DNA of 64,000 nt from Bryocella elongata (GTDB lineage: Bacteria > Acidobacteriota > Terriglobia > Terriglobales > Acidobacteriaceae). Under the pieces are notes generated by a model. It ran no database searches. It was given only the letters and a program-made list of their open reading frames with translations, and was not told the DNA's origin. Both the position numbers and the translations under genes were made by a program. Shown here piece by piece: positions 9,158 through 17,418 of the stretch (position 1 is the first letter of the stretch; every line of letters starts with the position of its first letter). The stretch is from NCBI RefSeq assembly GCF_900108185.1, contig NZ_FNVA01000003.1, positions 434,001 to 498,000 on the forward strand, read 5' to 3'.

Positions 9158-10009
9158 TCAGGAGACCGAGGGGTAGCCGTACCGTTTGCCCAGCTCCAGA
9201 ATCCACTCGTCCTTGGGGCCCTTGTTCTTCTCCCGCCAGAGCCCGGCGTCCTGCGAATCGCCGATGTAGTCGAACTGCCGTTTGCCGCTCACCTTGCAGG
9301 GAATGAAGCCATTTCGCCGGGAGATCCAGTAGAGCCAGAGATCGTCGCCGAACCTCCGGCCTCCGATGGCCTCGAGGTCAGCCGCAGTGTGTTGCAGGCT
9401 TCCCGGGGGATACAGAACGCCGCCGATCCCGGTGGGGAAGAAGTCGAGCGACCTTCCGGTGGCTTCGACCTGATGAGGCCACGACCCGTAGGGAGCAAAC
9501 CCTTCGTTCTCGAGGAGGATACGGTGAGCACGATGGCAGACGGTAGCAGGCACGGACGTCCGCACTCCCGCCACCATCTCCTCCAGCCACGTTGGCCAGT
9601 AGTACACGTCGTCGTCGGCGATGCAGATGTAGGCTTCGGGGAACGCGTCCAGCGCGGGAAGGATCTTCGTATAGGTTCCGCGGTCCTCGGCTGGGCGGAT
9701 CTCGAGCCCATGGCGCTGAAGCCCGCGCACCTCGTCAGGAAGCTCTTCCATGTCGCCCCTCGCGATCCAGAGGATCGTCCGATCGGGCCGCACGGTCTGA
9801 GCCAGCAGCGACCGCAAGGCGGGCAGCAACGTGGGAAACCGGCGCCGGTGCGAGGTCAACGACAGGATCAGCGTCCCTGGAAGCCCATGGGGCCGGCGAT
9901 ACCTTGGAACCGCCCACCGCGCATAGGCCCGCACGCGAATCCAGCGGGGTTCGGCGTAAAACTCCCAGCGCCATAGCGCGGCGTGGCGGACCTTTGCAGC
10001 AAGAGGCAT
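9158..10009 (-). CDS. Glycosyltransferase (GT-A-like)
   Basis: A 283-residue protein. It opens its catalytic part with LILSLTSHRRRFPTLLPALR and a SLLAQTVRPDRTILWIA strand, typical of glycosyltransferases that begin ISLTSYP.R. A central CIADDDVYYW carries the DxD metal/sugar-nucleotide motif, and a later GRRFGDDLWLYW is typical of the acceptor side. The start is uncertain: ATG 10009 has no clear ribosome site, while a GTG at 10072 has AAGGAAG upstream. The neighbour at 10115-11059 is a TupA-like ATP-grasp protein, so the pair probably modifies a surface polysaccharide or teichuronic-type polymer. Confidence 0.8.
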   Translation of the reverse strand: MPLAAKVRHAALWRWEFYAEPRWIRVRAYARWAVPRYRRPHGLPGTLILSLTSHRRRFPTLLPALRSLLAQTVRPDRTILWIARGDMEELPDEVRGLQRHGLEIRPAEDRGTYTKILPALDAFPEAYICIADDDVYYWPTWLEEMVAGVRTSVPATVCHRAHRILLENEGFAPYGSWPHQVEATGRSLDFFPTGIGGVLYPPGSLQHTAADLEAIGGRRFGDDLWLYWISRRNGFIPCKVSGKRQFDYIGDSQDAGLWREKNKGPKDEWILELGKRYGYPSVS

Positions 10010-10114
10010 AGGTTGTGGCGTGTCGGCAAAGTATAGCAACGCCGGGAGATGGTCGCGTACGACCAGGTGCACAGCTTCCTTGCCCTGGCCAGGAGCTGGA
10101 GATCCCGACGTGTC

Positions 10115-11059
10115 CTAGAGCTCCAGCGGCGTCCGCGTATCGACCTTCCAGAAGCTGCCCAGGAACAGGTCGAACTCGAACGGCGGATAGGGCATCATCG
10201 CGCGGCTGGGCGTGTTGGTCAGCTCGCCCAGGTAGACCTTGCCTCCCACGTCGTACAGATCGACGCGCAGCATGTCCGTTCCACGCGAGAGTGTCGCGGC
10301 GAGCTCCAGCATCTCCGCGAGGTGCGGCGGTCGTGGAGGGGGTGCAAGCGCCGGCTTGAAGTACGGTGTCTGGTCTTCGAGGGGAACCCACTCCGGAGTG
10401 AGGAATATGTTCGTGACCTGGTCACTGAACCGGGCTTCGCAGGTCCGGATGTACCTCGGAATGCCGTCGAAGCAGAAGATCTTGTAGTCCACCGGGAGCT
10501 TGCCGTTCTCATCGAGCAGCAGCTCTTCGATGAGGACGACGTCTTCAGCATGTTCGTAGCACCACTCCAGCGTGCCCCGGGGGAACTGGTCCTTCAGCCA
10601 GAGGTCACAGAGCCGCTCGAGGTGGTGGATGTCCGGAGGAACTTCGCCGCGATGGATGTAGGTCATCTCGCTGCCGCGGCTGGCCTTCATCACGAACTTC
10701 TCCGGCAGCTCGACCTCACGCAACTCAGCTGGGTTGCGTATGCAGGCAACGAGCGGCACGAGACACTGGTCGCTGCCTGTGCGACGCTGTGCGAACCCAC
10801 GTGACTCCAGCTTGCCCGAGAGCACATGCAGGTGTTTGCGGCGGTCGAAGAGCATCCGGTGCAGCACCTTTTCACTCAGGGTGCGAGGCCGGAAGATGTG
10901 CGGAGCATAGCCGTGGTAGCGGCGGAAGTCTTTCACCAGCGGCCGGACGATCACCGGCCACCGGTGCCAGACCCGCGCGTTGCCCCAGCGCAGAAGCGCC
11001 TTCTTCCTGCGCCCAAACCAGGACAGGCCGGCCGGCGGGACTGGAGATGGTGGACTCAT
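10115..11059 (-). CDS. TupA-like ATP-grasp family protein
   Basis: A 314-residue member of the ATP-grasp family named after TupA (teichuronopeptide synthesis). Evidence: TLSEKVLHRMLFDRRK near residue 60, a LPEKFVMKASRGS nucleotide-binding segment (about 116-132), EELLLDENGKLPVDYKIFCF in the middle and RVDLYDVGGKVYLGELTNTP near the C-terminus with the metal-binding Glu/Asn. Such proteins occur in surface-polysaccharide clusters and are thought to ligate amino acids or act on sugar acids. The ATG at 11059 has AGAGGT upstream. It precedes the glycosyltransferase in the same direction (105 bases). Confidence 0.85.
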   Translation of the reverse strand: MSPPSPVPPAGLSWFGRRKKALLRWGNARVWHRWPVIVRPLVKDFRRYHGYAPHIFRPRTLSEKVLHRMLFDRRKHLHVLSGKLESRGFAQRRTGSDQCLVPLVACIRNPAELREVELPEKFVMKASRGSEMTYIHRGEVPPDIHHLERLCDLWLKDQFPRGTLEWCYEHAEDVVLIEELLLDENGKLPVDYKIFCFDGIPRYIRTCEARFSDQVTNIFLTPEWVPLEDQTPYFKPALAPPPRPPHLAEMLELAATLSRGTDMLRVDLYDVGGKVYLGELTNTPSRAMMPYPPFEFDLFLGSFWKVDTRTPLEL

Positions 11060-11225
11060 CGACCTCTGGGAGCCTCTCGGATAGCTTTAGGCAACATACC
11101 AGAGCCCGGGGCGCCGTCTGGCGGCGCAGGCGCACACCGTGAGGGCAAGACGCTAGAATCCCCAAAGCAACCAGCCGCGGCACTTCCGTCACGGCCACCC
11201 CACAGTTGCCGTGAGGACCCACCGG

Positions 11226-13322
11226 ATGGCCCTGTTTGCCGCACTGGCGCGGCTGGCTGAAGACCTGTCGCACCAGAGCAGCCGGTTGCAGAAGCGCGCC
11301 TTAATTGCACAGGCCGTCGCCGCGGTTGCTGGTGTCGCTCAGGTGCGCCCCGGTGAAGCTCCGCCGGTTCTCTCTGCGGAGGTGGAGGCTGACCTCGGAC
11401 GCTTTTGCATGTACCTCGCGGGCACGCCTTTTTCAGAGGCCGATCCCCGCAAGCTCAACACCGGCGGGGCACTGCTCTCGCGTGCGGTCAAGGCCGTCTC
11501 GGGATGTACGGACGCTGCCCTCACCGCGGCCTACCGCCGCCACGGCGACCTCGGCTCGGCGGCGCACGATCTGCTGATCCCGCCCTACGGCAACGCTCCT
11601 ACCGAGCCTATGCTCACCTTGTCCGCTGTGGGTGATGTGCTCACCGCGATGGCCTCTGCTCGAGAGTCCTCCTCGCGCACCGCGCTGGTGGAGGGCCTGC
11701 TGCGCCGCGCCACCGCGCTCGAGGCCAAGTACCTCATCAAGCTCATGCTCGGCGACATGCGCATCGGCGTAAAACAGAGCCTCATCGAAGAAGCCGTGGC
11801 CGTGGCTGCAGGCGCAGAGGCCGCCGAACTGCGACACGCCGTCATGCTGGAAGCAGACCTCGGCCGGGCCGCGGCACTGGCCTTTCGTGGCGCCCTGGAC
11901 CAGGCGCGCATGCGGCTATTCCATCCGCTGGGTTTCATGCTCGCTTCTCCGGTCGGCAGCCCGGAAGAGGCGATCGCCCGCTTCACCGAGAAGCCTGCGA
12001 AGGGGAAGGCTGCGGTCGACTCCGAACCAGCCAGGGACGAATCCTCGCCGGACGAAGAAGACTTCAAGGATCTCAACGGCCCCGAAGCGCTGACGATCTG
12101 CGATGAGGACGAACTCGCGGAGGACGTCGAGGCAGAGGCCGAGCAGGTCCTTCGCTCCGCTCAGGATGACAAATCAGGGGAAGGACAAGTGCCCAACCCA
12201 ACGCCCGACATCGAACACCCCACACCCGTCCTGCAGGCCTTCCTCGAAGACAAGTACGACGGCATGCGCGCGCAGATCCACCTCGGAGACCCCGCCGCGC
12301 CCGGTCGTGTCGTTCTGTATTCGCGGAATCGCGAAGACATCACGCTCAGCTATCCGGAGCTGGTCGAGGCCTTCCATGGGGTGATTGAAGATGCTCCGCC
12401 CGGCCTCAGCGGCGGGTTGATCCTCGATGGAGAGATCCTGGGCTGGGACATGGAAGCGGGCAGGGCGCTGCCCTTCGCGATCCTTGGTCAGCGCATCGGC
12501 CGCAAGAAGGTCGATAACGAGCTGCGTGCCCGCATCCCGGTGGTCTTTATGGCCTTCGACCTGCTTTACGAGCGCGGCGAGCTGTTGCTCGCCCGGCCCC
12601 TGCGCGAACGCCGGGAGCGACTGGAGCAGGTCGTCGCCCGGCTCGCTCCATTGGCGACGGCCCCGCTCGATCAGCACACGGCGTTCGCGCCGGGAGGTCT
12701 CTTCGCCGCGCTCGCCACCGATGAAGATCACGTGCCGCGCCTGATGCTCTCGCCCGCCAAGCTGGTCGAGAGCGCCGAGGCCATCGACCTGGCGTATGCC
12801 GAAGCCCGCGCCCGCGCCAATGAAGGCGTCATGATCAAGAGCGCGGCTTCGCTCTATCTCCCCGGACGGCGTGGCCTGGCGTGGGTGAAGCTCAAGCGCG
12901 AGCTTGCCACGCTGGATGTCGTGATCACGGGCGCGGAGTTCGGCCACGGCAGGCGGGCGGGTCTGCTCTCCGACTACACCTTCGCGGTGCAGGGCGCGGC
13001 TGGCCCCGATGGCGAGCCGCAGCTGCTCAACGTCGGCAAAGCCTACAGCGGGGTTACGGACCAGGAGATCGCAGAGCTCACCGGCTGGCTTAAAGCGCAC
13101 ACGCTCGAGGAGCACGGCCACTTCCGCACGGTCGAGCCGCTGCGCGTGCTGGAGGTCGCGTTCAACAACATCATGCGCTCGGACCGCCACGCCTCGGGCT
13201 ACGCCCTGCGCTTCCCGCGCATCCTGCGCGTGCGTGATGACAAGCCCGTCGGCGAGATCGATACGCTGGAGCGCGTCGAAGAGATTTACCTCTCGCAGCC
13301 CGATCGGCCGCAGGAGTCGTGA
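11226..13322 (+). CDS. ATP-dependent DNA ligase with acidic/repeat-derived insert
   Basis: A 698-residue ligase joining nicked DNA. Residues about 1-250 form the N-terminal DNA-binding domain (EAKYLIKLMLGDMRIGVK). The nucleotidyltransferase domain has motif I EDKYDGMR with catalytic Lys343, motif IV ANEGVMIKS and motif V WVKLKRE, followed by an OB-fold ending near VEEIYLSQ. It resembles bacterial LigB-type and archaeal/eukaryotic ligases rather than LigD. Residues 256-334 are an acidic, low-complexity linker between the two domains; its last part (LRSAQDDKSG) is encoded by a stretch that looks like a dispersed non-coding repeat. I use ATG 11226 (GAGGA eight bases upstream); GTG 11211 is possible. 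Confidence 0.93.
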   Translation: MALFAALARLAEDLSHQSSRLQKRALIAQAVAAVAGVAQVRPGEAPPVLSAEVEADLGRFCMYLAGTPFSEADPRKLNTGGALLSRAVKAVSGCTDAALTAAYRRHGDLGSAAHDLLIPPYGNAPTEPMLTLSAVGDVLTAMASARESSSRTALVEGLLRRATALEAKYLIKLMLGDMRIGVKQSLIEEAVAVAAGAEAAELRHAVMLEADLGRAAALAFRGALDQARMRLFHPLGFMLASPVGSPEEAIARFTEKPAKGKAAVDSEPARDESSPDEEDFKDLNGPEALTICDEDELAEDVEAEAEQVLRSAQDDKSGEGQVPNPTPDIEHPTPVLQAFLEDKYDGMRAQIHLGDPAAPGRVVLYSRNREDITLSYPELVEAFHGVIEDAPPGLSGGLILDGEILGWDMEAGRALPFAILGQRIGRKKVDNELRARIPVVFMAFDLLYERGELLLARPLRERRERLEQVVARLAPLATAPLDQHTAFAPGGLFAALATDEDHVPRLMLSPAKLVESAEAIDLAYAEARARANEGVMIKSAASLYLPGRRGLAWVKLKRELATLDVVITGAEFGHGRRAGLLSDYTFAVQGAAGPDGEPQLLNVGKAYSGVTDQEIAELTGWLKAHTLEEHGHFRTVEPLRVLEVAFNNIMRSDRHASGYALRFPRILRVRDDKPVGEIDTLERVEEIYLSQPDRPQES
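12148..12225 (+). repeat. Repeat-like sequence inside the DNA ligase gene
   Basis: The stretch beginning TCCTTCGCTCCGCTCAGGAT at 12148 resembles a phrase I recognise from intergenic DNA of many Acidobacteria-like genomes. It continues into a C-rich run with a loose 7-base rhythm (CCCAACG, CCCGACA) up to about 12225. It is in frame, encodes part of the interdomain linker of the ligase and lies just upstream of the catalytic motif I. Whether it is inserted DNA needs a cross-genome comparison. Confidence 0.45.
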
Positions 13323-13368
13323 AGAAGTCTCATTGGCCCGATACACGTCTGCCCTCCTGCAACTCACC

Positions 13369-13413
13369 CCCTCAAACCTCCACAGCGAAGTTGTTTCTGT
13401 AGAGGTTTGAGGG
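13369..13413. terminator. Long inverted repeat between convergent genes
   Basis: A perfect 12-bp inverted repeat, CCCTCAAACCTC (13369-13380) with GAGGTTTGAGGG (13402-13413), has a 21-nt loop and partial extension outward. It lies between the ligase gene and the converging 13464-15119 gene and probably acts as a bidirectional terminator, although no T run follows. Confidence 0.5.
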
Positions 13414-13463
13414 ATGAGGATTGGCGGGTATGAGGAAACGCGCCGCAGAGATGTGCCGGAGAG

Positions 13464-15119
13464 CTACTTCACCTCGGCATCGAACACGCCTGTCTCCACG
13501 GTGCCGGCATGCTTCATCTGGATGAAGATTCGATAGCGTCCCGGGGAAGGGAAGCCGTAGGGAAAGCTCACCATGGGCGAAAGCGCCGTGTGTGCCATGC
13601 CTGGCATCGAGCTCATGTCCGCACCCTTCATGACCATGCCTGGCATGTCGGGCATGCTCTGAGACGAACCCAGCGTCATGTCCGATCCGGTCTGGCCCGC
13701 GCTCGTGGAGGCGTTGGCGAGCATCATCGCGGGCATCGCCGCCGAGCCCTCCGGATGCGTATGCGCGAAAGCAGTCAGGTCGGTCTTGACGAAGGCGGCG
13801 TGGCCTGGCATGCCGAGATACGGCTCGACATCGGTGGCGGGTTTGCCGGTTTTATCCAGCAGGGTGAACTGGAAGGCGTAGCCCCGGTTCGCGTCGATGG
13901 TCGCAGGCTTGGCCCACACCATCGAGTAGCCGTCGGGAAGCTTGTAGCTCGTGCCGAGCTCACCTGCCGAGAGTGGCGGCGGTGCGGCGGAGGCATCGTC
14001 CACTGCGAGCGGCGCAGTAGACAAGCCGGCGGGGATGTTGAGGGTCGCTGTCTCGGTCTCCGGGAAGCCATTCCGGTAGACGATGTCGGCGAAGAGCTTG
14101 TAGGTGCCCGGAGGCATGGCGGGGAGGGATTCACTCAGGCCGCGCTGCAGCGCTCCGTTCTTTCCCGAGAGGGCGGTCATCGGCGGGCGACCCTGTGCGA
14201 TGGCGCGACGAACGGCCTCGGTCTGCTCTGGCGTGAGGATGATGGTGTTGTCAGGCTGCGGGTGCAGGTGGAAAGCGGCGTCCATCTCAGGTATGCGGAT
14301 GGCATAGAGGTGCATCAGCTTGCCGTGGTCTGGCAACAGGTCTTCGGCCTCGACGGCGCGCCAGCCGCCGCGGGCTTTCTTGTCGGGGTCTCCGATAGTG
14401 ACGGTAAGCAGGCTGCCGTGCAACACCGGGCGCATCTCGCTCGCATGCCAGATGCCGCTGGCGTAGTCGGCAGCTTCGACGTTCCACCACTTGCCGCCGA
14501 GCCAGACCGCACCCAGCATTAGCACCAGCGTGGTGATGCCTGCGCTGATCGCGAGCCGGTTGCGGTCCGGCGTGGGCTGCGTTCCAGGCTCCAGCCTTGC
14601 CTCACGCGTAGAGGCCATCACGATGCCCACCGCACCCACGATCAACAGGAGACCCAGCGCCGCGAGGATCGTGCCCATGCCCTTGTCCATGCGGAGCATG
14701 CTCAGCGCAGCCGCCGGAACAGGAACGCTGGCTGTCGCAGGGCCGGAAGCACCGTCTGCCGTGAGCCGCACCTGCCACGAGCCCGTGGCCATCAGCCACA
14801 CCGACCCCGAGAAGAAGCTCGGATCATCCGTCGAGCGTGTGAGGGTGTCTGCTGTCGGAGGATGCTTCGAGGCCTCGCCCGTCAGCATCATCGGCGCGAT
14901 GGTCAGGGAGCTGACGGCCGCGCCCGAGGTACGGACCTCGACGGTCGCCACGCCCGGAATCACCTGCGGTGTGCGGATCGTGACGAAGAGCGTGTAGGGG
15001 CCGGCCTGGACCTGCTCGAAGATGTCCTTGTTACCGACATGGGCGCGGGCTGGCGGCGTGAAGCTCAGAACGAGGAGTGCCAGCAGGAGCGCGAACGAGT
15101 TGCGAAGACGCTGGGACAT
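13464..15119 (-). CDS. Membrane-anchored, Met- and His-rich protein (metal handling suspected), partner of 15119-16330
   Basis: A 551-residue protein. Residues 1-26 form a signal peptide; 27-140 are a beta-sandwich-like periplasmic domain (YTLFVTIRTPQVIPG, WLMATGSWQVRLTADG) resembling FixH/YtkA-type folds. Two membrane helices follow (about 149-170 and 189-207), then a large C-terminal periplasmic part. That part holds two similar His motifs: DHGKLMH..HLHP (His265, 270, 284, 286) and PGH..AHTHP (His440, 453, 455). Residues 462-517 are a Met-rich stretch with MPDMPGM, MKGADM and SMPGMAH motifs like those that bind Cu(I). No cofactor can be proved from sequence. Its ATG overlaps the TAA of the upstream gene by one base (TAATG), so the two are translationally coupled. 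Confidence 0.8.
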   Translation of the reverse strand: MSQRLRNSFALLLALLVLSFTPPARAHVGNKDIFEQVQAGPYTLFVTIRTPQVIPGVATVEVRTSGAAVSSLTIAPMMLTGEASKHPPTADTLTRSTDDPSFFSGSVWLMATGSWQVRLTADGASGPATASVPVPAAALSMLRMDKGMGTILAALGLLLIVGAVGIVMASTREARLEPGTQPTPDRNRLAISAGITTLVLMLGAVWLGGKWWNVEAADYASGIWHASEMRPVLHGSLLTVTIGDPDKKARGGWRAVEAEDLLPDHGKLMHLYAIRIPEMDAAFHLHPQPDNTIILTPEQTEAVRRAIAQGRPPMTALSGKNGALQRGLSESLPAMPPGTYKLFADIVYRNGFPETETATLNIPAGLSTAPLAVDDASAAPPPLSAGELGTSYKLPDGYSMVWAKPATIDANRGYAFQFTLLDKTGKPATDVEPYLGMPGHAAFVKTDLTAFAHTHPEGSAAMPAMMLANASTSAGQTGSDMTLGSSQSMPDMPGMVMKGADMSSMPGMAHTALSPMVSFPYGFPSPGRYRIFIQMKHAGTVETGVFDAEVK

Positions 15120-16330
15120 TACCGCTGCACCCCGCGCATCCACCGGCCAAACGCCAGCCCCAGCCAGGACGAGATCATTGCGTAGACCGTCGCGAGGGTG
15201 AGGCTGATGGCCAGCTTCTCGCCCCACACCGGCTGGAAGAAACGGCGCGCGCGCTCGTAGCCGTTGGGGCGCGCGGTGTAGTCGAAGTACATCGAGCCGA
15301 AGAAGCGGTTGTCCGCGTGGTGCGAGAGCAGGAAGTTCGCGAAGTTCCACTCGATCGGCGCCAGGATCGCCATGAAGACGATGCCGGAGACGATGGCGAT
15401 CTGCCACAGCTTCCAGCTCTTTGTGCGCTGCCACAACAGGTCTAGCGCGAAGGCGGAAGGCAGCAGCAGTACGGGGAACTTGGCCGGAACCAGGTGCGTC
15501 ACGGGGAAGTACACCGGGCCCAGCTTCGGCTGCGCGGGGAAGAGCGGGAAGATCAGGATCTCGCCGATGACGAAGGCCATGTAGATGGTGCAGCACACCG
15601 TCGCGGCCCACTTGTATCGCGAGGCCTGCCAGAGCACCGCCAGGATCACGGGCACGGCGATGGCCAGCGCCACGTACGCCGATCCCTGGTGCAGCACGAT
15701 GTCCCACGTGTACTCCTGCACGAAGAACATCTGCCCCACCACGGCGATGCCGCCGAGGTAGAGGAAGAGCTTCTGGAGTTTGGGGAAGACTGCCGCATCG
15801 GAGTCCGCTGCACGATTCATCGCGGCCAGGATCAGGAACATCATGCCGAGGCTCACGGCACGGATGCCGAAGATCAGCAGCGTATGCGGCGGCGAGACGA
15901 TCTTCACGTCCAGCCCATAGGCGTTGTGCCACCAGTTGTCGAAGGGCGCGGAGGTGAGCATGGCGACGCCGCCCCAGCCGGCGAGGAAGACGCCCAGCGG
16001 AGCGCGCAGGCCGAACACACTAACGGATTCAGCGCGAAGCTCGGCGGCGCCCGCGCTGCGGCCAAAGGTGGCGCGCGTCACCAGCACCAAGCCCACGATT
16101 CCGGCCAGCACGCCGCACAGGTAGATCGCCATGTGGGCCGGGGTCCAGAAGGTATCCCGGCCGATCGAGCGGTGCCACGCGACATCCCACGACCCTCCGA
16201 TCGATGCTGAGGTGACGGCGACCACGCCCGTCCACAGGTACCAGGGCACCACCGCCGGTCGGGTTCGTACCGCCGGGGCTGCTGCGTGCGAGCCTGCCAG
16301 AACGCCTGTTGCTGCCGCTGTCGATGCCAT
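15119..16330 (-). CDS. Polytopic membrane protein with duplicated His/Asp motif, partner of 13464-15119
   Basis: A 403-residue integral membrane protein with about nine to ten hydrophobic helices. I do not recognise a named family. Two matching motifs stand out: D49-x2-WH53-x3-G-x-D59-x4-P-x-H66 and D131-x2-WH135-x3-G-x-D141-x5-P-x-H149, each at the end of a helix. They point to an internal duplication and a possible metal or haem site. Later polar membrane features include VQEYTWD and LLSHHADNRFF. The start ATG at 16330 has GGAGG eight bases upstream. It is the first gene of the pair; its stop overlaps the start of the Met-rich partner. Confidence 0.8.
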   Translation of the reverse strand: MASTAAATGVLAGSHAAAPAVRTRPAVVPWYLWTGVVAVTSASIGGSWDVAWHRSIGRDTFWTPAHMAIYLCGVLAGIVGLVLVTRATFGRSAGAAELRAESVSVFGLRAPLGVFLAGWGGVAMLTSAPFDNWWHNAYGLDVKIVSPPHTLLIFGIRAVSLGMMFLILAAMNRAADSDAAVFPKLQKLFLYLGGIAVVGQMFFVQEYTWDIVLHQGSAYVALAIAVPVILAVLWQASRYKWAATVCCTIYMAFVIGEILIFPLFPAQPKLGPVYFPVTHLVPAKFPVLLLPSAFALDLLWQRTKSWKLWQIAIVSGIVFMAILAPIEWNFANFLLSHHADNRFFGSMYFDYTARPNGYERARRFFQPVWGEKLAISLTLATVYAMISSWLGLAFGRWMRGVQR

Positions 16331-16648
16331 CCGCTTATCCTCCGTGCTGTTGAAAACGATCCTACCGGGCAAAATGCGCCCGTTTAGCTGACATTTGTCA
16401 GGAATCGTGACGGGCGGAGCGGCTTCTGCACCCCTTTCGGGGCCGAAACACCTCCAGAATCGGGTGCTCCCACTCCGGTGACAAACAGATTACCCGGATA
16501 GGCAATAGCGCAAGGCAACCCGGCGGATAGAATGAGTAGTAGGAAATGGCAATTGCGAATCCCGATTCGCTGTTCCGGTCCCAGAAGCCGCGCTGGACGT
16601 CTGCCGGCTATCTCCCTTATGCAGTTCCTCGATCAGGAGAATCCTTCG
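16331..16648. other. Divergent intergenic region before the M15 peptidase
   Basis: This stretch separates the leftward membrane cassette from the rightward peptidase gene and should hold both promoters. I see a CCCCTTTCGGGG palindrome near 16428 and a small GCGAAT/ATTCGC inverted repeat near 16555-16570. No convincing gene or RNA is present. An ATG at 16532 and another at 16619 extend the downstream frame but lack ribosome sites. Confidence 0.5.
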
Positions 16649-17305
16649 TTGACGTTCCTCCCGGCCCCGCTTTCCGCTCTTCGCCACACCGCCCGCCGCT
16701 TTGCGACGGCGTCTGCCACGCTCGCTCTGGGCGCTCTTATGCTTCTGCAGCCCGCTCGCGCGGCAGCTCCCACTTCGCCCGATCCCGCCGGCAATGCCTC
16801 CATCTCGCATGCGTCGCATCCGGGGGCCACGCGATATGAGCTTCATCTCCACCACCTCCACACCGGCGAGACGCTCGATGTCGTCTACCGCATCGGCGAT
16901 GAGTACATCCCCGAGGCCATGGACAAGCTCAACCACTTCCTCCGCGACCACCGCACGCAGGACACCGCCGACTACGACCCGAAGGAGTTCGATCTCCTGC
17001 ACAACCTGCTGGGCCGCCTGCACAAGCCCAACGGCGAGATCGATATCGTCTGCGGCTATCGCACACCGGAGTCGAACAGCTTCCTGCGCACGCTGGGCGG
17101 TAAGGCCTCGCCGGCGCAGACAGGTGTTGCCGAGCATTCTCAGCACATGCTCTCCAAGGCCATCGACATTCGCATCCCCGGCGTCAGAACGCGCGCCCTC
17201 CGCGACGCTGCCCTGAGCCTGCACGCGGGCGGCGTGGGCTACTACCCCGTCAGCCAGTTCGTCCACGTGGACGTTGGCCCGGTGCGGCAGTGGAGCTTTC
17301 GGTAG
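16649..17305 (+). CDS. DUF882/YcbK-type M15 peptidase (murein endopeptidase-like)
   Basis: A zinc peptidase of about 218 residues acting on peptidoglycan. The N-terminus carries Arg-Arg-Phe before a hydrophobic run and an ARA cleavage site, suggesting export, possibly by Tat. The catalytic domain shows HLHHLHTGE, GYRTPESN, SQHMLSKAIDIRI (zinc His and Asp) and QFVHVDVGPVR (zinc His), matching YcbK/MepK. I chose the TTG at 16649 since AGGAG lies nine bases upstream and it gives a compact signal peptide; ATG 16619 or 16532 are alternatives without ribosome sites. It is followed by repeat DNA and then alanine racemase, another cell-wall gene. Confidence 0.85.
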   Translation: MTFLPAPLSALRHTARRFATASATLALGALMLLQPARAAAPTSPDPAGNASISHASHPGATRYELHLHHLHTGETLDVVYRIGDEYIPEAMDKLNHFLRDHRTQDTADYDPKEFDLLHNLLGRLHKPNGEIDIVCGYRTPESNSFLRTLGGKASPAQTGVAEHSQHMLSKAIDIRIPGVRTRALRDAALSLHAGGVGYYPVSQFVHVDVGPVRQWSFR

Positions 17306-17306
17306 A

Positions 17307-17367
17307 GCAGTGAAGAGTGAGTAGAGGACAGTGAGCAGTGAGTAGAGTTCTCTCTACTCAACTCACT
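17307..17367 (+). repeat. Degenerate 7-nt-period repeat, site A
   Basis: From 17307 to 17348 six consecutive heptads fit the pattern N-N-AG-N-G-A (for example GCAGTGA, AGAGTGA, ACAGTGA). The last units form an inverted repeat with CTCTACTCAACTCACT at 17352-17367, so the element ends in a potential hairpin. It fills most of the gap between the peptidase and alanine racemase genes. Confidence 0.75.
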
Positions 17368-17418
17368 TCGCACGGGTGCCTCCTCACTTCGTTCCTCGAT
17401 AATGGAATCGAGGAACCC

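Noticed and set aside
15120-15932. Upstream extension of the Met-rich protein frame across the membrane-protein gene
   Set aside because: The extension is Arg/Ala/Pro-rich shadow sequence; the true start is the ATG that exposes a signal peptide and overlaps the neighbour's stop.
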